This document shows positions 44,486 through 53,128 of a stretch of DNA of 64,000 nt, in pieces. Where the stretch lies: the NCBI RefSeq assembly GCF_027594425.1, contig NZ_CP115159.1:3061001-3125000 (forward strand), given 5' to 3'. The notes beneath the pieces are model-generated. The model was not told the origin of the DNA, searched no databases, and saw only the letters and a program-made list of their open reading frames with translations. The position numbers and the translations under genes are program-made. The DNA comes from Zunongwangia sp. HGR-M22 (GTDB lineage Bacteria; Bacteroidota; Bacteroidia; Flavobacteriales; Flavobacteriaceae). The stretch's first letter is position 1; every line of letters starts with the position of its first letter.

Positions 44486-44503
44486 ATTACCATCTATCGA
44501 AGA
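44472..44503 (+). promoter_or_regulatory. Pair of repeats, 21-bp period, upstream of the GT4 gene
   Basis: CTCATCTACAG (44472, overlapping the flippase stop region) and TCTATCGAAGA (44493) are 21 bp apart and resemble the repeats of the divergent promoters. A GATATTTG box at 44530-44537 lies 58 and 37 bp after the repeat starts, almost the same distances (59 and 38) as for the first two repeats ahead of the flippase. The second copy is degenerate. Confidence 0.35.
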
Positions 44504-44614
44504 AGAAAAAATAAAGAGAAGTTTTAAAAGATATTTGAACTATCAATAAAAATTAATCGAGGTACTCCTCACATAACTAGCTCCTGTAAAAAGGAATTTT
44601 AAAACCAAATTACC

Positions 44615-45814
44615 ATGAAACTAGCAATTGTAACAGCGTTCCCTCCTAGCAAAGTAACATTAACGGAGTATGGATACCATTTGGTAAAGCATTTTGCTTT
44701 AAAAGATGAAGTTGAAGAGATCGTATTAATTACAGATCATACTGAAGAAGAAAAGCAAATTGACTTTGATGCGAATTGCAAAATCACGGTTAAAGATTGC
44801 TGGAAGTTTAATAGCTATGCAAACATCTTGAATATTTACAAAGCAATTTCAGCTGAAAAACCAGATGCTATTTTATTCAATCTGCAATTCATGAAATTTG
44901 GTGACAAGAAAATTGCGGCAGCTTTAGGCTTAATGCTCCCTATGATTTTCAGAATAAAGAAAATCCCAACTATAGTTTTATTACATAATATTCTTGAAAC
45001 GGTAGATCTAGAAAAGGCAGGATTTACTCAAAATAAATTGATGCAAAAATTATACAATGGCATCGGTACAACGCTTACAAGATTGGTTTTACAGGCAGAT
45101 CTTGTGGCCGTAACCATTAGTAAGTATGAATATATTTTGAAGTCAAAATACAAAAAAAAGAACGTAATGTTGATTCCGCATGGTGCCTTCGAAACGCCAC
45201 CAGAACCAACTTACGATCTACCAGTAGGTCCAAAAAAGATTATGACTTTTGGCAAATTTGGAACCTATAAGAAAGTTGAAATCTTAATCGAAGCTATAGA
45301 AAAACTAAGAAAAACCTCGAATGAGGAAATGGAAATTGTAATTGCAGGAACAGATAGCCCTAATACACCGGGTTATATAGAAAGCATGAAGGAGAAGTAT
45401 AAAGATGTTCCTAATCTTACATTTACCGGTTATGTTGAAGAAAAAGACGTACCGGTGATCTTTGGAGAGAGTGCGGTAGTTGTGTTTCCCTACACCTCAA
45501 CTACCGGCAGCTCCGGAGTTTTACATCAGGCTGGCAGTTACGGTAAAGCCGTGGTGCTTCCAGATCTTGGTGACTTAGGTATTTTGGTTAGAGAAGAAGG
45601 TTATCGTGGGCAGTTTTTCACGCCTTCTAATGTAGATTCTCTTGCAAAATCTATAGATGCAATTGTATCTAACGATGGTTACCGAAAAGAACTAGGTAAA
45701 AAGAATTACGAAGCCTCCTGTTCTTTACCAATGGAGAAAATAGCAGACATGTATTTAGAAGAATTTCAGAAAATTATACATAGAAACTTAAAAAATGGAG
45801 TTAGCGTAGTGTGA
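44615..45814 (+). CDS. Glycosyltransferase family 4 (GT-B)
   Basis: Retaining glycosyltransferase of 399 residues with two Rossmann domains. N-terminal features are MKLAIVTAFPPSKVTLTEYGYHLVKHF and PTIVLLHNILETVDLEK. C-terminal features are MTFGKFGTYKKVEILIEAIEKL and the nucleotide-sugar site VVVFPYTSTTGSSGVLHQAGSYGKAVVLPD, where the usual EGFG acidic pair is replaced by SSGVLHQA, as in several GT4 branches. It probably builds the backbone or a side chain of the polymer exported by the neighbouring flippase and barrel. It converges with the GH5-like gene, 5 bp apart. Confidence 0.87.
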   Translation: MKLAIVTAFPPSKVTLTEYGYHLVKHFALKDEVEEIVLITDHTEEEKQIDFDANCKITVKDCWKFNSYANILNIYKAISAEKPDAILFNLQFMKFGDKKIAAALGLMLPMIFRIKKIPTIVLLHNILETVDLEKAGFTQNKLMQKLYNGIGTTLTRLVLQADLVAVTISKYEYILKSKYKKKNVMLIPHGAFETPPEPTYDLPVGPKKIMTFGKFGTYKKVEILIEAIEKLRKTSNEEMEIVIAGTDSPNTPGYIESMKEKYKDVPNLTFTGYVEEKDVPVIFGESAVVVFPYTSTTGSSGVLHQAGSYGKAVVLPDLGDLGILVREEGYRGQFFTPSNVDSLAKSIDAIVSNDGYRKELGKKNYEASCSLPMEKIADMYLEEFQKIIHRNLKNGVSVV

Positions 45815-45819
45815 TGATG

Positions 45820-47373
45820 TTAGTGAGTAATGTGGTTAAAGGCAGGTTTAGGTTCTCCCCGTTGGTCTAGAAATCCAAAGAATCTTTGCCTGCTTTTCCT
45901 CCATGGCAATCTTCCTACCACATCAGATGGAACTTCCTCAAAATCATACAACGTCCAAGACATAAATGCGAGATCTTCTTTTTTAAAGAAATCTTGCATT
46001 TTTTTATGATATTGAGCCTGATCTTTTTCATCAGTACCAAAAGGATTCCATAAACCATGATAAGAGCTCATCCCAAATTCTTGCATTACTAGCGGCTTAT
46101 TCGGAATTTTTTGTTCCAAAATTTCAAAATCTGAATCTAACTTTTCAAGATCTTTATAGAAATGAAAGGACACAAAGTCTAATTTCTGCTGAAGATTTAC
46201 TGCAGCTTCTGGAGAAGACCATCCTACCGTAATTAGATGATTTGGATCGTATTTTTTAACCTGATCGGCAATATGGGACAACCATTGCAAAACCAAATCT
46301 TTACCTCTACTATCAAAATCGAGATCGGGTTCATTTTTTAGATCCCAGGCCAAAATTGCCGAATGATCTTTAAAGGCTGAAACAATCTGATCTGCATGGC
46401 GATGTGTTAACGTCCAATCTAAAACCGAATAATCACCATAAAAATCAAACAAGGTTACCACTACTTTTAGCTGATGTTCTTCAGCCAAATCTAAAACGGT
46501 TCTAAGCTTTTCTAATTTCTGCGGAAGCACTTCTGCCTTAACAAAATCTTCATACTGAAGAAAAATCCGGATACTATTTAATCCTGCATTTCTAATAATT
46601 TCAAAATCCTGAGAAATCGTATCTCGACTGAAGTTTTCCCCAAACATATCCCAGGGCGAATCCTTTGGATAATAATTGATACCCTTTATCTGAAATTCTT
46701 TATTTTCTATATAGATTTTTTTGCCTTTAACTTCAGCAAGTTTATTGGTAGAAACAGAATCTTTTTGCGTTTTTGCCGATTGTTTTACCATATGCCGAAT
46801 GCGCCAAAAACCATCTTCCAACAACAGCATCACCCGGTAAGAAGAAGTATCCTGATGTGTCAATAACTTTTGATCCTGCTCGTAAATTTCCTGATACTCG
46901 ATTACCTCATTATCGGTAATTACCACTAACTGTCCATCGGCACTATAAAACTCTAATTGTGGACGATGATTTAAAGTCGTTGCCTCTAAATGAATATCAT
47001 TTTCTTTGTTAAAAGCAATGGTTTTAAAAAGGTTAACGCGAGAACTATCGGTATAATAATCTTCAATTCCGTATGGATTATTGGTTTTGTAGGCCACGTG
47101 TTTTACATACCAGGCGTTTAAATAATCTTGCTGAATTTCACCCAAAGTCTGCTGCTCCATCGGCCGGCCGGGATTTTCTAAACTTTCCCATTCAATATTC
47201 GGCAAATACACGTCTTTGCTTAATACTTCAGTATGTAACATTCCCGTGCGCTCGGCTCCTGTATTTAACCACGCCAAAACCGAACTTAACCCAAAAAGTA
47301 CCAATGCATTTAGCGCCACAAAAGTGACGATCAAACCTGCGCGATAGATATTTTTACTCAATTTATTCTTCAT
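45820..47373 (-). CDS. Membrane-anchored GH5-like glycoside hydrolase with NTF2-like domain
   Basis: A 517-residue protein with one N-terminal helix (AGLIVTFVALNALVLFGLSSVLAW) that likely anchors it in the inner membrane facing the periplasm. Residues about 70-205 resemble an NTF2-like domain (IQQDYLNAWYVKHVAYKT to YRVMLLLEDGFWRIRHMVKQ). A clan GH-A TIM barrel then begins with KGINYYPKDSPWD, with acid/base Glu in WDLKNEPD near 345 and nucleophile Glu in LVMQEFGMSS near 430. It may trim or release polymer during synthesis, as PelA or BcsZ do. Its start overlaps the upstream gene by 11 bp, so it is the third gene of an operon. Confidence 0.83.
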   Translation of the reverse strand: MKNKLSKNIYRAGLIVTFVALNALVLFGLSSVLAWLNTGAERTGMLHTEVLSKDVYLPNIEWESLENPGRPMEQQTLGEIQQDYLNAWYVKHVAYKTNNPYGIEDYYTDSSRVNLFKTIAFNKENDIHLEATTLNHRPQLEFYSADGQLVVITDNEVIEYQEIYEQDQKLLTHQDTSSYRVMLLLEDGFWRIRHMVKQSAKTQKDSVSTNKLAEVKGKKIYIENKEFQIKGINYYPKDSPWDMFGENFSRDTISQDFEIIRNAGLNSIRIFLQYEDFVKAEVLPQKLEKLRTVLDLAEEHQLKVVVTLFDFYGDYSVLDWTLTHRHADQIVSAFKDHSAILAWDLKNEPDLDFDSRGKDLVLQWLSHIADQVKKYDPNHLITVGWSSPEAAVNLQQKLDFVSFHFYKDLEKLDSDFEILEQKIPNKPLVMQEFGMSSYHGLWNPFGTDEKDQAQYHKKMQDFFKKEDLAFMSWTLYDFEEVPSDVVGRLPWRKSRQRFFGFLDQRGEPKPAFNHITH

Positions 47374-48589
47374 AATTCAGTACTTCTGTGGTTTTGCTTT
47401 TGCCCAAAGCTTCAATTTTAAAACTATAGCTGTTTTCAGGATAAAAACTTTTGGTTAATCTAAAAGTCACAAAACCTTCATTTGAGGTCTCTTGCTTTAC
47501 CTCAACCAATTTATTTTGATGAAAAACATGCAATTTCACCACTGCTCCATCTGGGATTAACTGCTGCATAAAACTTTGCAATGGCCCAACTTTAATTGTT
47601 CGATTTCCGTTAGAAAATTCAACTTCAAAATCTTTTAAAGCTTGCCTAAAACTAATTTCAATCTCATTACTTTCAGCTAAACCGGTCACGTAGCCTTTTA
47701 TTTGCCAGGTGTCGGGATGATCTGGATGAATTATTTTTGCCGTTGCCACACCCTCAATCGAACTTCCTCTTGTGGTGAGTATCGTCCCGGCTTCATTTTC
47801 TATATAAAAAGACACCAAAGTCCCATCGCTAATCGTATTTCCCCATTCGTCTTTAATTTCTGAAGTGGTAAATTCAGCAATCTGATTACCATCGGCAAAA
47901 TCATGATTTCTGAATGATGAGATCTGAAAATCTGTAGCGTTTGAAGGAAAAACATTAGTCGTTAATTCGATTGAATTTATACCCAAAACTGTTGAAGAAA
48001 CATTGATATTCCCTGTTTTTCGATAGGCCATAATATTTCTCCACGCCATCAATTTATTAGTAAATATTTCTATGGAATCGATCTCCTGATAAAACTGTTT
48101 GTGCAACATCACACTTGTACTATCGGACAAAGGATTGTCCATCGCGTCCATAGGTACCACCACTAACATTGAATAATCGCGATCACCGGCTTGTATACTT
48201 CTCGGCCCAAAATAACTTTCAATCACCGTTTTTGATGCAACTTTTGGCAAAATCTCGAAACTTCCGGTTTGCACTTGCTCTTTATCCTTCAGCAAAATCC
48301 ATTTGACTTTCCCCGTCTTCGAACTTAAAAATTCAGGTAGCACAAAACTGAACTTATTTTCTGCTCCCTTGGGTTTTAATATGGTTTGTGAATACGAATG
48401 GTGAAGATAGAGTTTAAAACTTTCATCGATATTGCTAAAATTCAGCTGAATTTTTTCACCCGCTATATACCGATCTTGATCATTTACAAACTCGATTTTT
48501 TCAATAGGAACTTCAGTATAAAAAAATCCAAAAGACGAGCCTAAAAAGACCAAACTCAGCAATATGATGAATCTTATTTTTAGCCTCAT
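47363..48589 (-). CDS. Exported Ig-like domain protein of the exopolysaccharide locus
   Basis: A 408-residue protein with an N-terminal hydrophobic segment (FIILLSLVFLGSSFGFFYTE), then several beta-sandwich units. The best defined, about 215-315, resembles bacterial Ig/invasin-type domains (AEFTTSEIKDEWGNTISDGTLVSFYIENEAGTILTTRGSSIEGVATAKI). The rest is strand-rich without named motifs. It is tightly coupled to both neighbours (1-bp overlap upstream, 11-bp downstream), implying joint function with the PTPS-related membrane protein and the GH5-like enzyme, possibly as a periplasmic scaffold. Function is otherwise unknown. Confidence 0.7.
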   Translation of the reverse strand: MRLKIRFIILLSLVFLGSSFGFFYTEVPIEKIEFVNDQDRYIAGEKIQLNFSNIDESFKLYLHHSYSQTILKPKGAENKFSFVLPEFLSSKTGKVKWILLKDKEQVQTGSFEILPKVASKTVIESYFGPRSIQAGDRDYSMLVVVPMDAMDNPLSDSTSVMLHKQFYQEIDSIEIFTNKLMAWRNIMAYRKTGNINVSSTVLGINSIELTTNVFPSNATDFQISSFRNHDFADGNQIAEFTTSEIKDEWGNTISDGTLVSFYIENEAGTILTTRGSSIEGVATAKIIHPDHPDTWQIKGYVTGLAESNEIEISFRQALKDFEVEFSNGNRTIKVGPLQSFMQQLIPDGAVVKLHVFHQNKLVEVKQETSNEGFVTFRLTKSFYPENSYSFKIEALGKSKTTEVLNYEE

Positions 48590-51500
48590 TATTTTGGATT
48601 TCCAACGTAATTATTCAGTTCTAATTTAATGAAATTATAGCCTTTACCTTCTAATTGTTGCATTTGCTCTTTTGGATGTTCTTCCTTTCGATCGGGAATT
48701 ACTTTAATAGCAATCTCTTTATTTGGTAATCCATTCACGAAAATATTTTCCAATGAAGAATTGATGATCTTCACCTCTTCGAGATTCGGTAGATCATAGT
48801 CAAAATACTGTTTTCGCTGTACTCGTACGCCTTCTCGCATAAAATCCTGATTTACCCAAATTAGTTCTTTATTCTCGTCATAATAAGAAAAAATAAGCTC
48901 GGGAATGGTCACTTCCTGGATTCCGTAGTTAAAAAGTGTCCCAGAAATCTGGTCTTCAGCATAATTTACATCGGCCAGCGCTACATACTTATAAAGATCT
49001 GTATTGGCTACATTTCCTGCGCATTGCAAATTGAATTTGGTTGGCGGTTCTGGCAATTCTACCGGCGTAAATTCGTCTGGATTAAAAGTCTCCGGAATTT
49101 TATCATCCTTTCCTAACCAGGCAATCCCCTCAAAATCCACTCTAAAACTAGTAATTTCTTTAGGAAGTAATTTGTGACTCATTACATATTTAGCGCTATA
49201 ACCTGCCAATGCTTTATTCTCGTCGTTATATAAAGTTCCTTTAATTACCACATCGGCAGGCACATTATCGACATTTTGTATTTCACCAATTATTGCATAA
49301 CGATCGCCTTTTTTAACCAATTTGGCTGTTAGAACTTCTAAAACCGGTTGTTTTAAAACATCCTGATGGTAGGTTTGCTGTGTGGTTATTCTTCGCCGGC
49401 CATGATTATAAAACTGCGTTAGATTATCCGAAAATAATTGATCTGGCGGAATATCTAAATCATAGGTATTGGGTTTTATAAACCACTTTCCTCCTATCTT
49501 AATTACATCATGCTCGTAGGTTTTATCGATATTTTCTAAAGGGGTAATCCACTCGGTATGCGCTAAGATCTTTGCCCTATTTTTAGATTCACTTAAAACT
49601 TCAAGCCCAATCGAATCCATTTTCGCATAGGAACTTAAAATTCCATCTGTCACAGATACTTCAAGCATATATTGGGCGATGGTGACATCACTTTCAGGAT
49701 CTAAATAGGAATGTGCTCTTTCAAATTCTTTAAAATCGAGGGCGTCGTAATAAGATCGCACGACATTTTCAGCACTAATCTGTGTCGCATTTTTAATGTA
49801 AAAAAGGTAAATTCCGTAGAAAATAACTCCGCATAAAATTACCGCCCAAAGATGACTAATCTTAATAAGCTTCCAGCTGAAGCCGTTATAATTGGTTTTA
49901 AATTTTAAAAAATCTGGTTTCTCGGGAATTTTGATCTTCAGCGTCTGAAACCAAATCAACTGAATATTAATAAAAAAAGCAATCAAAACGGTTAATACCG
50001 GTATTACACCCCACATTATTTTTAGGAAAACAGGAACATCGTCTTTTGGAAGAATTTGGCTTAAAGGTGGGACATTTAATCTTTCCCATACCATAATCCC
50101 ATTTTCTAATTGCTGAAGCCGCTGCCAACCCGAAAAGTACAATATAGGATCGTAAAATTTATCATTGGAAAATATATACTTTAGATTATACTTATCTGGT
50201 ACTGTTAAAAATTGTTGCAAAGACCCAATCCCTTCTACACCTCGAAATTTTGAATTTTCCAATCGTTCTATAGCCCTGGTAGTTAACTCGGGCAAACGCC
50301 TAGCACTGTGATAATTTCCATCCACAGTTAATGCGTTAGTTTGTGCTGAAAGCCATGCCATCTGATCCCCAAATCCTAAGGTTAAAAATCGCCAGTGATC
50401 GTGTTGATCCTGACTAAGGAAATTGGTAATAGGCAAAGTTTTGATCTTTTGCGGCTGCATAGGCCTAAAATAGCCCAAAGTTATAGTGAATATTGCCATA
50501 AATAAGAACAACCCAACTAAAAATGCGCCCAAAACCCGATGATAAACTGCGCCTAATTTCTCCTGAATTTTGAGTCGCAAATCGCCTTCAGCAAAACGAT
50601 AACCAAATTCCCCGAATATCGGCAAAGCCATAATCGATGCCCAAAGCGTAAATCTATCTAAAGTTAATATATTAAAAGCGGTATCACCCAACATCATTCT
50701 TGGAATTGGCGTAGTTCCACCGGTTCCTAAAATGGTTAACAATGTAAATGAAAGACCAAAAAAGATGTATCTTTTTGAATAATATCGATAAAATATATAA
50801 GGTAACAGAAATAGCAATATGCCCCAAGGAATGGTAAAAAACACCAAACCAGATGAGGTAACTTCCAGAAAATTATCCCTACTCCCATGCGGAATAGGCA
50901 CCTGTGTAATTGGATTTTTCTTTGAATTGACCCAGTACGGCAAAATACAGGTTACGATGATTACCAACGAAATTCCGCCGAACAAGAAGATACGTTTAAA
51001 AGCTTCAAAAAAAGATTTCAGAAAAACCTTAAAAGTGACTTCTTTAATATGATTTACTCGTTCTCGAGAATTATCCATTACTGCCATGCCGATTAGTGGA
51101 AAAATAAAAAATACCATTCCAAAGATTGGCGTTACATGATGCGAAGTTACGGTTACCGCTAATAATGAAATCGCTCTTACCAGCGATCCCAGCTTTCCTG
51201 TTTTTATCCACATATAAATTTCGGGCATACAATGCATCAAAACCGAAACTCCTACGATGCTAGGCAACTGGCCAAAGATATGCAGTGTTTCTACAAAAGA
51301 AGAAGAAAAAACTGCTAATAGCGCTGCATAACCGGCTGCCTTACGATCACCCAACATCATTAATGAAAATCGATATACACCAGTAATGAAAAGAATGATA
51401 CCTATAACCCCAACCGTGAATAATCCAAATTTGAGTCCGCCAATATAACTAAGCAGTCCCATCGCCTGGTGTACCAGCGGCGGATAACCCATAACGGTAA

Positions 51501-51693
51501 AACCTGTGTACCACTCGTAATTCCAGGGTTCCCACCAACTGTTGGCATAATGATCTGCAAAAAATAAATGAATTAAAGCATCATAAGTATTTTCTATAGT
51601 AAAGAAGATTGCCGTTCCGTGAAAAAGAACGCCAATAATCAACGCTACTATTAAATATTTATTAGTCTTTTCCTTCATTTGATATAAATACAT
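48589..51693 (-). CDS. Giant GT-C-like membrane protein (6-pyruvoyl-tetrahydropterin-synthase-related family)
   Basis: A 1034-residue protein. About 13-14 helices occupy residues 1-430. Early on it has the acidic loop NTYDALIHLFFADHYANSWWEPWNYEWYTGFTVMGYPPLVHQ, where Asp and His in DALIH resemble the catalytic loop of GT-C glycosyltransferases. A large soluble part holds an NTF2-like domain (VVRSYYDALDFKEFERAHSYLDPES onward, about 630-730) and beta-sandwich FxLYD-like domains (about 770-1000). The family name PTPS-related is historical; no pterin chemistry is implied. It may transfer sugar from a polyprenyl phosphate made by the divergent GT2. The start could be the second Met (51678). Confidence 0.72.
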   Translation of the reverse strand: MYLYQMKEKTNKYLIVALIIGVLFHGTAIFFTIENTYDALIHLFFADHYANSWWEPWNYEWYTGFTVMGYPPLVHQAMGLLSYIGGLKFGLFTVGVIGIILFITGVYRFSLMMLGDRKAAGYAALLAVFSSSFVETLHIFGQLPSIVGVSVLMHCMPEIYMWIKTGKLGSLVRAISLLAVTVTSHHVTPIFGMVFFIFPLIGMAVMDNSRERVNHIKEVTFKVFLKSFFEAFKRIFLFGGISLVIIVTCILPYWVNSKKNPITQVPIPHGSRDNFLEVTSSGLVFFTIPWGILLFLLPYIFYRYYSKRYIFFGLSFTLLTILGTGGTTPIPRMMLGDTAFNILTLDRFTLWASIMALPIFGEFGYRFAEGDLRLKIQEKLGAVYHRVLGAFLVGLFLFMAIFTITLGYFRPMQPQKIKTLPITNFLSQDQHDHWRFLTLGFGDQMAWLSAQTNALTVDGNYHSARRLPELTTRAIERLENSKFRGVEGIGSLQQFLTVPDKYNLKYIFSNDKFYDPILYFSGWQRLQQLENGIMVWERLNVPPLSQILPKDDVPVFLKIMWGVIPVLTVLIAFFINIQLIWFQTLKIKIPEKPDFLKFKTNYNGFSWKLIKISHLWAVILCGVIFYGIYLFYIKNATQISAENVVRSYYDALDFKEFERAHSYLDPESDVTIAQYMLEVSVTDGILSSYAKMDSIGLEVLSESKNRAKILAHTEWITPLENIDKTYEHDVIKIGGKWFIKPNTYDLDIPPDQLFSDNLTQFYNHGRRRITTQQTYHQDVLKQPVLEVLTAKLVKKGDRYAIIGEIQNVDNVPADVVIKGTLYNDENKALAGYSAKYVMSHKLLPKEITSFRVDFEGIAWLGKDDKIPETFNPDEFTPVELPEPPTKFNLQCAGNVANTDLYKYVALADVNYAEDQISGTLFNYGIQEVTIPELIFSYYDENKELIWVNQDFMREGVRVQRKQYFDYDLPNLEEVKIINSSLENIFVNGLPNKEIAIKVIPDRKEEHPKEQMQQLEGKGYNFIKLELNNYVGNPK

Positions 51694-51743
51694 CTATAAA
51701 ACTACGATAAATATAAAAGAATGTTTAACGCAACGCTTATCCA

Positions 51744-51797
51744 TTTATCGATAGAAGCTCACCATTCATCTAACTAAAAATAAAGCTTCGTCTAATT
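51744..51797. promoter_or_regulatory. Three direct repeats, 21-22-bp period (LytTR-type operator candidate)
   Basis: TTTATCGATAG (51744), TTCATCTAACT (51765) and TTCGTCTAATT (51787) lie in the divergent spacer between the PTPS-related gene and the response regulator-GT2 gene. They share the YTCATCKAAAT consensus with the repeats at 43141-43193. A TATTTTTG box faces rightward at 51835, and a TATATTTA box (51715-51708) faces leftward. Confidence 0.6.
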
Positions 51798-51834
51798 ACA
51801 AAGCTAACTAACTCTAAATCAATATATTTTTGAA

Positions 51835-51842
51835 CCACATTA
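51835..51842 (+). promoter_or_regulatory. -7 promoter element (TATTTTTG) of the RR-GT2 gene
   Basis: Matches TAnnTTTG, 13 bp before the ATG and about 40 bp after the last operator-like repeat. No TTG -33 box is present, consistent with an activator-dependent promoter. Confidence 0.5.
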
Positions 51843-51855
51843 ATAAACCAAAGCC

Positions 51856-53061
51856 ATGAAAATTTTAGCCATCGACGATCAGCAATTAGTTCTTTTACCA
51901 TTAAAAAGAAGATTAACCGAACTTGGTTATGATGTTATCACTGAAACTGATGCATTAAAAGCCAAATCTATCTTTGATAGTTTTGAACCCCAGTTAGTGA
52001 TTGTGGATATTAATATGCCAGTAATTTCAGGAATTGAAATTATTAGATATATAAGAGGCACAAAAAATAAGCAGACACCAATAATGGTACTATCCGGCAA
52101 CACCGATGATAATCTAATTGTTGAAAGTTTTGATCTTGGTGTTGAGGATTATATGAAAAAGCCTTTAAGTCTGGATGAAGTTTCAGCCAGGGTGAAGCGT
52201 TTAATAGGTTCAGTTAATCAGGAAAGAAAACAAGTTTCACAAAATACGATTATCGAAAAAAGGTGTGTTGGTGTTGTAATCCCATGCTACAACGAAGAAG
52301 ACCGATTATTAAGCAAGGAATTTACAGATTTTGTTGAAGGACATTCTGGCTATCATTTGTGTTTTGTTAATGATGGAAGTAAAGATAATACACTAAAAGT
52401 TTTAAAAGATCTTAGAAAAGGACGTGAAGACTATATTACGGTTTACGATTGCGAAAAAAATGGAGGCAAAGCTGAAGCGGTAAGGCTTGGAATGTTGCAT
52501 ATGGCAGAATATACCGATCTAGATTATATAGGTTTTTTAGATGCCGATTTATCTACAGATCTTAGTGATTTTGATGATTTAGTAAAAACAATCGAAAACT
52601 CTAATTTTAAGATTGTGAGTGGTAGCAGAATTTCCAGAATGGGAGCGAACATTGCAAAAGAATCTGCTAGACAAATTATTAGCTTAACAATCAATTATAT
52701 AATCCGAAAAATTCTAAGAATGAATTTTAAAGATACACAATGTGGCGCTAAAATAATGGATAAAGAAATTATCAAGATAGCATTTAAAGATACCTTTATT
52801 ACCAAATGGCTTTTTGATGTTGAAATATTTATGAGGATGAAAAAATATTTTGGTGCCAAAAAAGCAGAATCGTTTATCTGTGAGCAGCCTTTAAAAAGAT
52901 GGGTACACGCAGATGGTTCTAAATTATCGATGAAAGATTCAGTCAAAATCGTTTTTCAATTAGGACACATTGCGATTCATTATAAACGAAAAAATACTGA
53001 AATTATAGAGAAGGAAAATTATAATTACGCCTTAGAATCTGGTAAGCAAAAAGCAATCTAA
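51856..53061 (+). CDS. Response regulator receiver fused to a GT2 glycosyltransferase
   Basis: A 401-residue two-part protein. Residues 1-120 are a complete receiver: acidic pocket Asp7-Asp8, phosphoacceptor Asp51 (IVDINMPVISG), Ser80 and Lys102 (YMKKP). From about 135 there is a GT2 domain of the polyprenyl-phosphate glucose/mannose synthase type: VGVVIPCYNEEDRL, FVNDGSKDNTL, EKNGGKAEAVRLGM, the metal site LDADLSTD and GSRISRMGAN. No DNA-binding or membrane part is present, though the C-terminus could associate with the membrane. Phosphorylation would therefore control sugar-lipid synthesis directly. It is divergent from the GT-C-like gene that could use its product. Confidence 0.9.
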   Translation: MKILAIDDQQLVLLPLKRRLTELGYDVITETDALKAKSIFDSFEPQLVIVDINMPVISGIEIIRYIRGTKNKQTPIMVLSGNTDDNLIVESFDLGVEDYMKKPLSLDEVSARVKRLIGSVNQERKQVSQNTIIEKRCVGVVIPCYNEEDRLLSKEFTDFVEGHSGYHLCFVNDGSKDNTLKVLKDLRKGREDYITVYDCEKNGGKAEAVRLGMLHMAEYTDLDYIGFLDADLSTDLSDFDDLVKTIENSNFKIVSGSRISRMGANIAKESARQIISLTINYIIRKILRMNFKDTQCGAKIMDKEIIKIAFKDTFITKWLFDVEIFMRMKKYFGAKKAESFICEQPLKRWVHADGSKLSMKDSVKIVFQLGHIAIHYKRKNTEIIEKENYNYALESGKQKAI

Positions 53062-53068
53062 TGTTGGT

Positions 53069-53101
53069 AAAGCTAAAGTCATATAAAACGACTTTAGCTT
53101 T
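53069..53101 (+). terminator. Rho-independent terminator
   Basis: AAAGCTAAAGTC (53069-53080) pairs perfectly with GACTTTAGCTTT (53090-53101) around a 9-base loop, eight bases after the RR-GT2 stop. Confidence 0.9.
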
Positions 53102-53128
53102 CTTTATTTACTATTAAAATTGAATTAG

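Noticed and set aside
41029-51693. Assignment of the locus as a pel operon
   Set aside because: The architecture is parallel, but the GT4 is about 100 residues shorter than PelF as I recall it, and no PelD, PelE or deacetylase-type PelA is present.
48589-51693. Pterin-synthase activity for the 1034-aa protein
   Set aside because: The PTPS-related label is a family name; no pterin-synthase zinc-binding His triad was recognised, and the protein is polytopic with a GT-C-like acidic loop.
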